DNA of 64,000 nt, from positions 248,001-312,000 of the forward strand of contig CANNFX010000001.1 of the NCBI GenBank assembly GCA_947504025.1, given 5' to 3'. This stretch comes from an uncultured Sphingomonadaceae bacterium. GTDB taxonomy: Bacteria; Pseudomonadota; Alphaproteobacteria; Sphingomonadales; Sphingomonadaceae. A program made the translations under genes and the position numbers. The notes below the pieces were generated by a model that saw nothing but the letters and a program-made list of their open reading frames with translations, ran no database searches and was not told where the DNA came from. Below are positions 7,843 through 17,915 of this stretch, piece after piece. Each line of letters begins with the position of its first letter. Positions within the stretch are counted from its first letter, which is position 1.

Positions 7843-7843
<1 letters not shown>
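6734..7843 (-). CDS. folP: Dihydropteroate synthase
   Basis: Condenses 6-hydroxymethyl-dihydropterin pyrophosphate with p-aminobenzoate in folate synthesis; the target of sulfonamides. The 369-residue product contains the family motifs in order: GILNVTPDSFSDGG (about 101), DIGGESTRPGA, SIDTRRPAVMEAALDAGAH with MINDVSAL, VLMHAPG, DVGIGFGKSLADN and LLLGASRKRMIG. It has an N-terminal extension of about 97 residues before the TIM barrel, seen in other sphingomonads. The ATG overlaps the ccrM stop codon (TAATG), so the two are probably translationally coupled. A decayed copy of its 3' end lies at 5895-5947. Confidence 0.96.
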
Positions 7844-8985
<1,142 letters not shown>

Positions 8986-9004
8986 TCAATTCGCCCCCTT
9001 TGAG

Positions 9005-9013
9005 TTATCCACA
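9005..9013 (+). promoter_or_regulatory. DnaA box upstream of ccrM
   Basis: TTATCCACA is an exact match to the strong DnaA box. It ends 20 bases upstream of the ccrM start region, so it probably lies in the 5' untranslated part. Confidence 0.6.
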
Positions 9014-9017
9014 GGGT

Positions 9018-9169
9018 GAGTCCAAGCGGACTCCACGTCAAGAACGGATTGTCGCAGCATATGGTTAACGCGGCGCTAACCATAAAAGAACATAGCGAGT
9101 CCGGCACATCATGCTGTGCCCACACCCTTGCTCAAGACTCGATATGTTGGGGTGTGACGACGAAGACTC
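9018..9169. promoter_or_regulatory. Cluster of five GANTC methylation sites upstream of ccrM
   Basis: GANTC occurs at 9018, 9029, 9097, 9136 and 9165, five sites in 152 bases, far denser than expected by chance. GANTC is the CcrM target, so the cluster suggests methylation-dependent autoregulation as described for Caulobacter ccrM. Confidence 0.6.
9065..9080 (-). promoter_or_regulatory. CtrA-like binding site upstream of ccrM
   Basis: The minus strand reads TTAG-N7-TTAAC (the CtrA consensus is TTAA-N7-TTAA[C]), one mismatch from consensus, about 80-95 bases before the ccrM start. It sits within a longer imperfect palindrome, GGTTAACGCGGCGCTAACC. Confidence 0.5.
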
Positions 9170-9190
9170 GGTTCGTCGCTTTTTCTCGAT

Positions 9191-9826
9191 TTAGAGCAGC
9201 AGGAGCTGCGCGACTGGTGCAAAGCTGCGGCGGTGTAGCGGCGTTGGTCCATGCTCCTGCAGTGCAGCCATATGATCCTTTGTGCCGTAACCCTTGTTCC
9301 GCTCCCACCCATATTGCGGATGCATTTCGGCCGCCTCGCACATCATTCGGTCGCGGTATTCCTTCGCGATTATCGAGGCAGCGGAAATGCACGGCTCGAT
9401 TCCGTCACCCCCTACAATGGCGCGGGCAGGCCAGCGCCATTCTACGCGGCGACCGATAGGGGTCATATTGCCGTCAATCAACACTTGATCGGGATCGCGG
9501 CCTATGGCTGAACAAAGCTGCTCCACTGCCAATGTCATGGCCAACATCGTCGCGCCAAAGATGTTGAGCCGGTCGATTTCGTCAACATCCACTATGCCTA
9601 TCCCGAAAGCACAGCTCTGGCGGATTGCGTCCTCCAGTACACCGCGCCGTTTCGCGGTCAGTTTCTTGGAATCGTCGAGGCCGGCAGGACATGGCTTGCA
9701 CAGCAGCACCGCAGACGCCACAACAGGGCCAGCCAGCGGCCCGCGGCCTGCCTCATCCACGCCGATGATCAGGCCGTCTCCGGCCATTTCGGCGCAAAAT
9801 TCAGGATGAGGTGTTCCAGCTAACAT
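9191..9826 (-). CDS. rnhB: Ribonuclease HII
   Basis: Removes RNA from RNA-DNA hybrids and nicks at misincorporated ribonucleotides. The 211-residue product shows GVDEAGRGPLAGPVVASAV with the catalytic Asp-Glu pair, DDSKKLT, DEIDRLNIFGATMLAM, IDG, the SAASIIAKEYRD helix and the HPQYGWERNKGYGTKDH motif. The start at ATG 9826 is preferred because it precedes the core closely; a longer reading to 9955 would run through the divergent dehydrogenase gene. The start codon overlaps the oppositely oriented ATG of that gene within CATG. The ccrM control region lies just after its stop. Confidence 0.93.
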   Translation of the reverse strand: MLAGTPHPEFCAEMAGDGLIIGVDEAGRGPLAGPVVASAVLLCKPCPAGLDDSKKLTAKRRGVLEDAIRQSCAFGIGIVDVDEIDRLNIFGATMLAMTLAVEQLCSAIGRDPDQVLIDGNMTPIGRRVEWRWPARAIVGGDGIEPCISAASIIAKEYRDRMMCEAAEMHPQYGWERNKGYGTKDHMAALQEHGPTPLHRRSFAPVAQLLLL

Positions 9827-10985
9827 GATCAAACAAGCGCTCCGTTCCGCCATTCTGCTATCGTCCTCCTCATTGCTGCTCGCAAGTTGCGATGCAGAGG
9901 CAGGTGGGGATATTCCCCCAGCCCCCGGGATCGATACATCTGATCCATTCACCATCGAACGAATGGGCGAGTTTCAAGAGCCGTGGGCAGCGACCTTTGT
10001 TCCGGGAACGGAAACATTGGTGATCACCGAACAAGAGGGCGCCATCAAGGCATTTATGCCAAACGGGCGGACGCTGGATGTCAGCGGTGCGCCAGAGGTC
10101 GATTACGGAGGCCAAGGCGGCATGGGCGACGTGGCATTTCTCGAAAGTGAAACATCTGCATCGCTTGGCACGCGAACGATTTATCTGACTTGGGCGGAAG
10201 CGGGCAGCGACGGCAAACGAGGCGCTGTAGTCGGCAAAGGGCAGTTCGCCTGTGCCGCTCAATCATGCAGCATCACTGGTCTGAGTGTTATCTGGCGGCA
10301 AGACAAAGTGAGCGGCCGCGGGCACTATTCCCACCGGTTAGCCTTCTCGCCGGACGGCAAATATCTCTATGTCTCGTCAGGAGATCGCCAGAAGAAAGAT
10401 CCCGCACAAGACCTGTCGAACAATCTTGGCACCGTTGTGCGCCTGACGCTCGATGGCGATCCAGCACAGGGCAATCCATTTGCCGAACGCGGCGGAGTTT
10501 CCAGCCAGATATGGTCATACGGTCACCGTAACGTCCTAGGGCTGCAATTCGATGCTGAAGGCCGATTGTGGGACCTTGAACATGGTCCAGCCGGCGGTGA
10601 TGAATTCAATCTGGTGAAGCCAGCGGCCAATTACGGTTGGCCGATTGTCTCAAATGGTATCCAATATAGCGGTGGTGATATTCCCGACCATTCGACCCGG
10701 CCTGAATTTGCTACCCCGGCGATCAGTTGGACACCCGTTATCGCACCGGGTGACTACATCTTCTATGATGGCGACATGTTCAGCGACTGGAAAGGCGACG
10801 CGTTGATCGCAGGGATGAAATCCGAAGCCATTATACGCGTTTCAATCGATGGAGAAACGGCCAGCGAAACCGGCCGTTACGATATGGGCAACCGCATACG
10901 CGAAATTGTGCAGGGGCCCGACGGTGCGCTTTGGGTGTTGGAAGACGGTGAAAATGCCGGACTGCTGAAACTTACTCCTCGTTGA
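9825..10985 (+). CDS. PQQ-dependent soluble aldose sugar dehydrogenase-like lipoprotein
   Basis: A 386-residue beta-propeller of the glucose/sorbosone dehydrogenase family (GSDH), periplasmic and probably lipid-anchored: the signal peptide ends in LLASC near residue 22. Family features are FQEPWAATFVPG..LVITEQEGAI, the active-site region HYSHRLAFSPDGKYLYVSSGDR, the metal-site stretch YGHRNVLGLQFD, then EHGPAGGDEFN and NYGWPIVSNG. It is expected to oxidise aldose sugars with PQQ; the physiological substrate is unknown. No PQQ synthesis genes are in the window. Its ATG overlaps the start codon of rnhB on the other strand. Confidence 0.88.
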   Translation: MIKQALRSAILLSSSSLLLASCDAEAGGDIPPAPGIDTSDPFTIERMGEFQEPWAATFVPGTETLVITEQEGAIKAFMPNGRTLDVSGAPEVDYGGQGGMGDVAFLESETSASLGTRTIYLTWAEAGSDGKRGAVVGKGQFACAAQSCSITGLSVIWRQDKVSGRGHYSHRLAFSPDGKYLYVSSGDRQKKDPAQDLSNNLGTVVRLTLDGDPAQGNPFAERGGVSSQIWSYGHRNVLGLQFDAEGRLWDLEHGPAGGDEFNLVKPAANYGWPIVSNGIQYSGGDIPDHSTRPEFATPAISWTPVIAPGDYIFYDGDMFSDWKGDALIAGMKSEAIIRVSIDGETASETGRYDMGNRIREIVQGPDGALWVLEDGENAGLLKLTPR

Positions 10986-11041
10986 TCTAAAGCATATTGC
11001 AGTTGGCAAAGCGCGCGCAGCCACTTAACGGCCCGCGCAAC

Positions 11042-11557
11042 ATGGCAAACATTATCCCTCTCGACGGCGTTGACGCCGGTCTGGTCGAACAGCTGCTTGA
11101 TGCAGCCTTTGGCGCTGACCGGCAAAAGCGAACAGCATATCGCATCCGCGAAGAGCAGGAGTTTCTCCCACCGCTCAGTTTTGCCGCGCTGGATGAAGAC
11201 GACATGCTGGCTGGCACGATACAAGCGTGGCCCGTTGCCCTGACGGACGAAGATGGTCGCCGTCACCCGATGGTTATGGTTGGACCGGTTGCCGTGCTGC
11301 CGGACAAGCAGAATGACGGTTACGGCAAGGCTCTGATGCTCGCCACACTGGGCGGCATGCAGGGCGACACTGTCTTGCCGCAGGTCATGATCGGCGACCC
11401 TGAATATTACGAGCGCTTCTTTGACTTCACAGCGGCCCATACAAGCGGCTGGCGTTGCCCCGGACCTTATGAGCAGGAACGTTTGCTCGTGCGCGCTGCC
11501 AATCCGGCCGTGTTGCCAGAAACCGGTATGCTCGGCCCTTGGGATGTGCCCAAGTAA
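11042..11557 (+). CDS. GNAT family N-acetyltransferase (YhbS-like)
   Basis: A 171-residue protein resembling YhbS-type N-acetyltransferases: MVMVGPVAVLPDKQNDGYGK is the beta4/motif A region with the acetyl-CoA-binding Gly-x-Gly, followed by ALMLATLGG and the YYERF(F)DF segment seen in this subgroup. The substrate is unknown. I start at ATG 11042 (MANIIPLDG), 56 bp after the sugar dehydrogenase stop; a TTG at 10999-side alternatives would add about 15 residues and lack a ribosome site. It points the same way as the following DUF1285-nudL-cca genes, so it may be read together with them. Confidence 0.8.
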   Translation: MANIIPLDGVDAGLVEQLLDAAFGADRQKRTAYRIREEQEFLPPLSFAALDEDDMLAGTIQAWPVALTDEDGRRHPMVMVGPVAVLPDKQNDGYGKALMLATLGGMQGDTVLPQVMIGDPEYYERFFDFTAAHTSGWRCPGPYEQERLLVRAANPAVLPETGMLGPWDVPK

Positions 11558-11603
11558 GCCTGCTAGCTAGACCAACCCGCAGCGCTGTGGCATCCGCTTT
11601 GCA

Positions 11604-12152
11604 ATGCCATACGAGCCGCCACCCGAACTTGCCGGATTATCGCTGAGCCAGATCGCCGAAGCTGTCGAGGCGCGAAAGCTGCCACCGGTTGATCAGTGGT
11701 CCCCGGATATTAGCGGCGACAGCCAGATGCACATCGCGCGGGACGGCAAATGGTATCATCAGGGCAGTGAAGTTACGCGCCCCGCCATGGTCCGCGCATT
11801 TGCCTCGCTGCTGATCCGGGATGGAAACGGTCAACATTGGCTAATGACACCATACCAAAAGCTGACAATCGAGGTTGAGGACGCGGCCTTCATCGCGGTT
11901 GATATGCAGGTGAGCGAGGGAGCATTGGCCTTCCGGCTCAATACAGATGACCTTGTCGTGGCCGGGCCCGACAACCCATTGATGACGCGCGGCGACCCTG
12001 AAACGCCGTCGCTATATCTGGCCGTTCGCCACAGCTGCGAGGCAAAACTCAACCGCAGTACATACGCTCAGATTGCCGAGCATTCCGCATCGCTAGGCGA
12101 TGATTGGACAGTCGTCAGTCAAGGTTCCGAATTCTCATTGGTGCCAGCATGA
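11604..12152 (+). CDS. DUF1285 domain protein
   Basis: A 182-residue protein of the DUF1285 family, function unknown. Family-like stretches are PPVDQWSPDISGDSQMHIARDGKWYHQGSEVTR (from residue 27; quoted in part as PDISGDSQMHIARDGKWY), HWLMTPYQKLTIEVEDAAF and PSLYLAVRHSCEAKLNRSTY. No signal peptide or membrane segment is present. Its TGA overlaps the ATG of the NUDIX gene (ATGA), so the two are translated together, and the tRNA nucleotidyltransferase follows with a further overlap. Confidence 0.85.
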   Translation: MPYEPPPELAGLSLSQIAEAVEARKLPPVDQWSPDISGDSQMHIARDGKWYHQGSEVTRPAMVRAFASLLIRDGNGQHWLMTPYQKLTIEVEDAAFIAVDMQVSEGALAFRLNTDDLVVAGPDNPLMTRGDPETPSLYLAVRHSCEAKLNRSTYAQIAEHSASLGDDWTVVSQGSEFSLVPA

Positions 12153-12754
12153 GCGCACTGTTCGACGAATTACACCGACTTCACCGCGCCGGCCATGAGG
12201 TCGATATCGACGACCTGCTCGACGACGGAGGCCTCGGACCCGATGGCACTTCGCGCGACGCGGCGGTCTTGATCGCGATTACCGACCGCCCTCGCCCTGG
12301 CATGCTGTTGACCCAAAGGCCCGACACGATGGCCGACCATCCAGGGCAGGTCGCTTTTCCTGGCGGGAAGATCGAAGCGGGCGAGAACGCCGTTGAGGCT
12401 GCGCTGCGCGAGGCAGAGGAAGAGCTAGGCATAGCGCGCGATGCCGTACGTGTGATTGGCCCAACCGACTTGTTCAACACGGGCAGCGGCTTTGCCGTCA
12501 CACCAGTGCTGGCAGTAGTACCGCATGATATTTCGATTACACCCGATCCAGGCGAAGTGGCCGACTGGTTCGAGCCGCCGCTCGATTTTGTGATTGATCC
12601 CGCCAACCGATCTGCTCACGAAGCATTCTGGAAAGGCCAGAACCGGCATTATTACCAGATCAACTGGGAAGGTTACCGTATCTGGGGCATAACTGCCGCA
12701 ATCATCGCTAACCTTTCTCGCCGGGTAGATTGGAAGGGACTGATCAATGGCTAA
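12149..12754 (+). CDS. nudL: NUDIX hydrolase, CoA pyrophosphatase type
   Basis: A 201-residue NUDIX enzyme that is likely to split CoA and its derivatives into 3',5'-ADP and phosphopantetheine. The NUDIX box is complete: GGKIEAGENAVEAALREAEE then ELGI. The preceding LLTQRPDTMADHPGQVAFPGG is the UPF0035/CoA-pyrophosphatase signature. The ATG at 12149 overlaps the DUF1285 stop; the upstream in-frame ATG at 12104 would overlap more. The stop overlaps the cca start by 8 bases. The operon DUF1285-nudL-cca is conserved in many alphaproteobacteria, from general knowledge. Confidence 0.9.
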   Translation: MSALFDELHRLHRAGHEVDIDDLLDDGGLGPDGTSRDAAVLIAITDRPRPGMLLTQRPDTMADHPGQVAFPGGKIEAGENAVEAALREAEEELGIARDAVRVIGPTDLFNTGSGFAVTPVLAVVPHDISITPDPGEVADWFEPPLDFVIDPANRSAHEAFWKGQNRHYYQINWEGYRIWGITAAIIANLSRRVDWKGLING

Positions 12755-13925
12755 AACCCTTCCAGCCGCTGAATGGACCAAACGCCCTACCCTTGACGCA
12801 TTGGTGGCAGCACTGGGCAAAGGCAATGCCCGCTGGGTAGGTGGCGCAGTACGCGATACGCTGCTCGGCGCGCCAGTCAGTGACATTGACTGCGCGACCC
12901 CGTTGTTGCCCGAAGAAGTGATTGCACGGCTCAAAGATGCGGGCATTCGCACTGTGCCCACCGGCTTAACTCACGGCACGATCACAGCGTTGATCGAAGG
13001 CGGCAATGTCGAAATCACCACGCTGCGCCATGACGTGAGCACTGACGGCCGCCGCGCTACAGTCAAATTCGCGAGTGACTGGAAAGACGATGCCGCACGC
13101 CGCGATTTCACGATCAACGCGCTTTATGCCGATCCTGACACGCTAGAAATTCATGACTATTTCGGGGGCCTTGCCGATTTGGAGGCGCGAAGAGTGCGCT
13201 TCATCGGCGATGCCCGCGAACGTATCCGAGAAGATCACTTGCGGATCCTGCGCTACTTCCGCTTTCAGGCCCGCTTTGGCGCTGATCTTGATGCAAAAGC
13301 TGAAGAGGCTTGCAGCGAGCTGGCCGAAACGCTGAAGGCACTGTCACGCGAACGCGTCGGGTGGGAATTGCTCAATTTGCTCAGACTGCCCGATCCCGGA
13401 TCAACTGTGCAGCGGATGTATGAACTGGGCGTACTGCAAGTCGTCTTGCCAGAAAGTGGGAAGCGTGAACTCGCCAAGCTGACTGCATTGATCGAAGCAG
13501 AGCGTCGCACCAATACTGCACCTGATGGGCTTCGCCGCCTTGCCGCGGTGCTACCTGCCCTGCCCAATATCGCCATATCGGTGGGCAAGAGACTGCGTCT
13601 TTCGCGCCAGCAATGTGGCCGCTTGGCCTGTGCGGCTGAGCGCAATGAACAGGATCAGGCAGACCCGCGCGCTCTCGCCTATCGTCACGGCATGGAAAGC
13701 GCCGTCGACCGCCTGTTGATGACGAACACCGATCTTTCCACCTTCGAAGGTTGGGACATTCCCGAATTCCCACTCAAAGGCGGTGCGATAATACAACACG
13801 GGATCAAGCCGGGACCGCAAATTGCCCGTATCTTGAGCGAAATCGAGGATCAATGGATAGCCGAAGGCTTTCCCGAAGAAGCCCGCGTTTCAGCCATTCT
13901 CGAGTCCAAACTCGCGCAAGAGTGA
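12747..13925 (+). CDS. cca: CCA tRNA nucleotidyltransferase
   Basis: Adds or repairs the 3'-CCA end of tRNAs. The 392-residue class II nucleotidyltransferase has VGGAVRDTLLGAPVSDIDCA with the catalytic Asp-x-Asp, RRDFTINALY, the RFIGDARERIREDHLRILRY segment and FRFQARF, then an alpha-helical tail. Length is normal for the family. It overlaps nudL by 8 bases and is followed by a weak hairpin with a T run (13934-13954). A related poly(A) polymerase role is possible, but the alphaproteobacterial context favours CCA addition. Confidence 0.93.
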   Translation: MAKTLPAAEWTKRPTLDALVAALGKGNARWVGGAVRDTLLGAPVSDIDCATPLLPEEVIARLKDAGIRTVPTGLTHGTITALIEGGNVEITTLRHDVSTDGRRATVKFASDWKDDAARRDFTINALYADPDTLEIHDYFGGLADLEARRVRFIGDARERIREDHLRILRYFRFQARFGADLDAKAEEACSELAETLKALSRERVGWELLNLLRLPDPGSTVQRMYELGVLQVVLPESGKRELAKLTALIEAERRTNTAPDGLRRLAAVLPALPNIAISVGKRLRLSRQQCGRLACAAERNEQDQADPRALAYRHGMESAVDRLLMTNTDLSTFEGWDIPEFPLKGGAIIQHGIKPGPQIARILSEIEDQWIAEGFPEEARVSAILESKLAQE

Positions 13926-13933
13926 AACTTAAA

Positions 13934-13954
13934 TGCGCAAGTTAATTGCGTTTT
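13934..13954 (+). terminator. Possible terminator after cca
   Basis: GCGCAA (13935-13940), loop GTTAA, TTGCGT (13946-13951), then TTT. The stem is only six pairs, so confidence is modest. Confidence 0.4.
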
Positions 13955-13988
13955 CACATAACACCGCCTACATGCCCCTCAACGACCG

Positions 13989-14144
13989 GCGCGGAATGAA
14001 CCGCGCTATCGACTGCGAGCGTGAACCTGGCCACTCTTAAATGGCTAAGGTCCCGCAGCGATCAATTGGGTACGTTCCTACGTAAAGCTTCCCCCTCACG
14101 CTTGGGTCGCCGAATGACCCCCGCGCCCGGGCGCGCCTGTTTTT
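13989..14144 (+). promoter_or_regulatory. Hairpin-rich leader with terminator-like end upstream of the DEAD-box helicase
   Basis: Four simple hairpins lie in order in the 255-bp gap before the helicase: GCGCGG/CCGCGC (13989-14006), TACGT/ACGTA (14071-14084), GGGTC/GACCC (14104-14120) and CGCGC-CCGG-GCGCG (14122-14135). The last is followed by CCTGTTTTT, a rho-independent terminator pattern, 36 bases before the helicase ATG. It could be a transcription attenuator controlling the helicase, or the 3' end of an independent small RNA. Confidence 0.5.
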
Positions 14145-14180
14145 GGGCGAGTCCGTTCGGCGCACACTGAGAGTATAACT

Positions 14181-15572
14181 ATGTCTTATTTCGAAGAGCT
14201 CGGCCTTGCCGAGCCTATCCTGCGCGCTCTGAAGTCGAAGGGGTATGATACCCCCACGCCGATCCAGCGCGAAAGTATTCCTGCACTAATGCAAGGCCGT
14301 GACCTTCTGGGCATCGCCCAGACGGGTACCGGCAAAACCGCTGCATTCTCTTTGCCATCGCTGCACAAGCTGGCGCAGGGCAATGTTAAGCCCAGGCCAG
14401 CCGCATGCCGCATGCTGATCCTTTCGCCAACGCGCGAATTGGCTGCACAGATCGCAGAGAACATGCGCTTCTATGCCAAGAACCTGCCGCTCTCGATCCA
14501 GTGCATTTTTGGCGGTGTTCCCGCCAGCAAGCAGGCCCGTAAGCTGGTAAATGGTGTTGACGTTCTGGTGGCCACACCGGGCCGCCTGATCGACCTCGTA
14601 GAGCAACGCGCGCTGACGCTTAGCAATGTGGAAATCTTCGTCCTCGACGAAGCCGACCAGATGATGGACCTCGGCTTTATCAAGCCGCTGACCCGCATCG
14701 CCAATATGCTGCCGAAGCAGCGCCAGAGCCTGTTCTTCAGCGCAACTATGCCAAAAGCGATCGCCGATCTCGGCAAGCGCTTCATCGACAATCCGGTTCG
14801 CGTCGAAGTCGCTCCGCAGTCCACGACCGCAGAGCGGGTCGAGCAATATTGCACCCATATCAATCAGGCTGAAAAGCAGGCGCTTCTCACTCTTTCACTG
14901 CGCAAAGGTATCGCAAATGGCGAGATCGAAAGCGCGCTGGTATTCACCCGCACCAAGCACGGTGCTGACCGCGTTGTGCGCCACTTGATCTCGGCCGGCA
15001 TCAACGCCGCTGCGATCCATGGCAACAAAACGCAGGCCCAGCGCACCCGCGCACTCGACGGTTTCCGCCGCGGTGCAGTGCCAGTTCTCGTCGCGACCGA
15101 CATTGCCGCACGCGGCATCGACGTTCCCGGCGTGAGTGTTGTGTTCAACTTCGAGATCCCGAATGTTGCCGAGCAATATGTCCACCGCATCGGCCGTACG
15201 GCCCGCGCTGGTAAGGGCGGCATGGCAATCAGCTACATCGCTCCTGACGAGCGGCCTTACATTCGCGATATCGAGAAGCTAACCGGCCTTCGCCTGACAC
15301 CAGTGCCGCTGATCGAAGACTTCCAAGCGCAAGCCAAGTCGCTACCTGCTCCTGCCAAAAAGAAAACTGGCAGCGAATATGGTGGCGGTCGCGGCGGACG
15401 CCCCGGCGGCGGCGGCGGTAATCGCGGTGGTCGCCCTGGCGGCGGTGGCGGCAATCGCGGCCGTGGTGGTTCCGGGGGCGGTTCCGGCGGCGGCAAAAGC
15501 TACGGCGGAGGCGGTAAGAAAAAATACTCAGCCAAACCAGCCGGCGGCGGACAACGCCAACGCAGTAACTAA
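14181..15572 (+). CDS. rhlE: DEAD-box RNA helicase (RhlE-like) with RGG/glycine-rich tail
   Basis: ATP-dependent RNA helicase of 463 residues, probably for ribosome assembly and RNA turnover at low temperature. Motifs in order: Q motif GYDTPTPIQRESIP, I AQTGTGKT, Ia PTRELA, Ib TPGR, II LDEADQMMD, III SAT, then TRTKHGADRVVRHL, V ATDIAARGID and VI HRIGRTARAG. From about residue 390 the tail is glycine/arginine-rich (repeats of GGNRGGRPGGGG type), an RNA-binding RGG-like region. The gene has an unusually long hairpin-rich leader ending in a terminator-like element, and a strong terminator follows. Confidence 0.92.
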   Translation: MSYFEELGLAEPILRALKSKGYDTPTPIQRESIPALMQGRDLLGIAQTGTGKTAAFSLPSLHKLAQGNVKPRPAACRMLILSPTRELAAQIAENMRFYAKNLPLSIQCIFGGVPASKQARKLVNGVDVLVATPGRLIDLVEQRALTLSNVEIFVLDEADQMMDLGFIKPLTRIANMLPKQRQSLFFSATMPKAIADLGKRFIDNPVRVEVAPQSTTAERVEQYCTHINQAEKQALLTLSLRKGIANGEIESALVFTRTKHGADRVVRHLISAGINAAAIHGNKTQAQRTRALDGFRRGAVPVLVATDIAARGIDVPGVSVVFNFEIPNVAEQYVHRIGRTARAGKGGMAISYIAPDERPYIRDIEKLTGLRLTPVPLIEDFQAQAKSLPAPAKKKTGSEYGGGRGGRPGGGGGNRGGRPGGGGGNRGRGGSGGGSGGGKSYGGGGKKKYSAKPAGGGQRQRSN

Positions 15573-15578
15573 CGAGAC

Positions 15579-15610
15579 AGGCCCTCCCTTAAACCGGAGG
15601 GCCTTTTCTT
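15579..15610 (+). terminator. Terminator after the helicase
   Basis: AGGCCCTCC (15579-15587) pairs perfectly with GGAGGGCCT (15596-15604), followed by TTTCTT. It overlaps the stop codon region of the convergent parC gene. Confidence 0.85.
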
Positions 15611-17915
15611 AAAACTTGTTGTTGCGAGGGAAACCTTGCGGCGGCAGGCGTCCAGCCGCACCGCGTGCGACTTTCCATTGCCAAACGTCCTTCTCATTGC
15701 GTGTGCGGTCACCCTTACCGCCCATCGCCCAGCTGAGCCCCTCTTCGAGCGTCAGCGTGGTCGCGTCAGACAATCCGCCATCGCGATAGCGTTGCAGCAT
15801 CACACCCTGTCCACGCGCGAGTACCGGCAGCTCTTCCATATTGAAGATCACTAGCTTCCGGTTATCACCAACGACCGCAACATGGTCATGCTCGGGCGCG
15901 ATCTCGCGCACCACGGCCAGTTTGATGCCGGGCTTCAAGTTCACAACCTGACGGCCCTTCTTGGTTTCCGCGAGCAGTTCAGATGTCTGCGCGGCAAAGC
16001 CTTTGCCATTCGAACTAGCGAATAACAGCTGTCCCTCAGGCTTATGGACAATGACACCGACGATATCGGCCTCTGACTCAATATCGAGCGTGTTGCGGAT
16101 CGGTTCGCCAAATCCGCGTGCACCCGGTAATTTGTCCCCGCCCAGAGTATAAACGCGGCCATTATTGGCGACCAATAGCAGTTTGTCAGTCGTCTGCGCG
16201 TGGAGCGCAAAGGCAGGACCATCACCCTCCTTATATTTGAAGTCGCCCATGCCATCATCCGTCGCCAGATCGACATGTCCCTTGGCGCCACGCACCCAGC
16301 CCTTTTCGGAAAGGATAACCGTCACCGGCTCTTTCTCGATCATGGCGTCCATGCTGAATTCAACCGCAGGCGCAGCTTCGGCAATCGTGGTGCGGCGCGC
16401 ACCCAGCGGCGTATCCTCGCCATATTCCTTCCGCAGCGCCTTCAGATCACGCTTCAGACGCGTACGTTGGCGGGCGGGCGAACTAAGCAGCGTTTCAAGT
16501 TCTTCACGCTCGGTCAGCAAATCATCACGCTCACCGCGCAGCTGCATTTCTTCGAGCTTGCGCAAGCTGCGCAGCCGCATGTTGAGGATTGCTTCGGCCT
16601 GCCTGTCGGTAAGCTCGAACTCCTTCATCATTATCGGCTTGGGCTCATCCTCGGTCCGGATGATTTCGATCACACGGTCAAGATTGAGGAACGCCTTGAT
16701 GTAGCCTTCGACCAGTTCGAGCCGCGCAGCAATCTTATCGAGCCTATGCTGCGTGCGGCGCTGGAGGATTTCGATCTGGCTGGCGGTCCAATTACCGAGC
16801 AGCTCCTTCAGCCCCATCACCATCGGCGTACGAGTCGCGTCCAGCACATTGAGGTTCAGGCCAAAACGCGTTTCCAGATCGGTCAGCTTATAGAGAGATT
16901 CCTTGAGCAGTTCGGGGTCGACGTTGCGGTTCTTTGGCACCAGCACAAGCCGGATATTCTCGTCACTTTCGTCGCGCACATCTTCCAGGATCGGCAGCTT
17001 CTTGTCAGCGATCAACTGGGCGATCTGTTCGATCAGCTTGCCCTTCTGCACCTGATAAGGAATCTCGCTAATGACAAGCTGATACTGCCCGCCGCCGAGC
17101 CGTTCGATCCCGGCGTCCTTATCTTCCTGTTTCTCCGCCTCAGCCGACTGGAAGCGCCCGCGAATGCGGAAACTACCGCGTCCCGTCTCATAGGCGTGAG
17201 AAATCACTTCGGGGCTGTCGACGATCAAGCCGCCGGTCGGCAGATCGGGCCCGTGGAACAACTCCATCAAGCGGCCATGCTCGACATGGGGATTGTCGAT
17301 CAACTCCAACGTCGCATCGATGATCTCGGCAACATTATGGCTCGGGATATTGGTCGCCATGCCCACCGCAATTCCGCTGGCACCATTAGCGAGCAAATTG
17401 GGGAACAAGCCGGGCATCAGCTCCGGCTCTTCATCCTCGTTGTTATAAGTCGGAATAAAATCGACCGTACCTTCGTCCAGCCCCGTCATCAGGGTCATCG
17501 CGGTCTTGGTCAAACGCGCTTCTGTGTAGCGATAAGCAGCGGCATTATCGCCGTCGATATTGCCGAAGTTCCCTTGCCCTTCGACCAGCGGATAGCGCAG
17601 CGAGAAATCCTGTGCGAGGCGGACCATCGCGTCATAGGCGGCGGTGTCGCCATGGGGGTGATATTTACCGATCACCTCACCGACAACACGGGCCGATTTT
17701 TTGTAATTGTTGCTCGGGTCCAGCTTCAGCTGGCGCATGGTCCAGAGCAAGCGGCGGTGAACCGGCTTCAGCCCGTCTCGCAGGTCAGGCAGCGACCGTG
17801 CGGTGATCGTCGACAAAGCATAGACGAGATAGCGTTCTTCCAGCGCAGAATCGAACGGCGCATCGACTATCGCGTCGAACGGATCAGCTTCATTGGGTTC
17901 GGTAACATCGGCCAT
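15609..17915 (-). CDS. parC: DNA topoisomerase IV subunit A
   Basis: Catalytic subunit of topoisomerase IV, which decatenates daughter chromosomes. The 768-residue product contains the breakage-reunion domain: [56 protein letters not shown] and the catalytic tyrosine in [10 protein letters not shown]. The C-terminal beta-pinwheel part carries GWVRGAKGH and similar repeats. The quinolone-resistance region (around [12 protein letters not shown]) looks normal. The gene ends within the convergent helicase terminator. ParE is not in the window. Confidence 0.95.
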   Translation of the reverse strand: MADVTEPNEADPFDAIVDAPFDSALEERYLVYALSTITARSLPDLRDGLKPVHRRLLWTMRQLKLDPSNNYKKSARVVGEVIGKYHPHGDTAAYDAMVRLAQDFSLRYPLVEGQGNFGNIDGDNAAAYRYTEARLTKTAMTLMTGLDEGTVDFIPTYNNEDEEPELMPGLFPNLLANGASGIAVGMATNIPSHNVAEIIDATLELIDNPHVEHGRLMELFHGPDLPTGGLIVDSPEVISHAYETGRGSFRIRGRFQSAEAEKQEDKDAGIERLGGGQYQLVISEIPYQVQKGKLIEQIAQLIADKKLPILEDVRDESDENIRLVLVPKNRNVDPELLKESLYKLTDLETRFGLNLNVLDATRTPMVMGLKELLGNWTASQIEILQRRTQHRLDKIAARLELVEGYIKAFLNLDRVIEIIRTEDEPKPIMMKEFELTDRQAEAILNMRLRSLRKLEEMQLRGERDDLLTEREELETLLSSPARQRTRLKRDLKALRKEYGEDTPLGARRTTIAEAAPAVEFSMDAMIEKEPVTVILSEKGWVRGAKGHVDLATDDGMGDFKYKEGDGPAFALHAQTTDKLLLVANNGRVYTLGGDKLPGARGFGEPIRNTLDIESEADIVGVIVHKPEGQLLFASSNGKGFAAQTSELLAETKKGRQVVNLKPGIKLAVVREIAPEHDHVAVVGDNRKLVIFNMEELPVLARGQGVMLQRYRDGGLSDATTLTLEEGLSWAMGGKGDRTRNEKDVWQWKVARGAAGRLPPQGFPRNNKF

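Noticed and set aside
9826..9955. N-terminal extension of RNase HII to 9955
   Set aside because: It would run fully antisense through the signal peptide of the sugar dehydrogenase; ATG 9826 fits the core length.
15379..15520. Repeated GGCGGCGG/CGCGG sequence as a tandem repeat element
   Set aside because: It is the codon-level image of the glycine/arginine-rich tail of the helicase.
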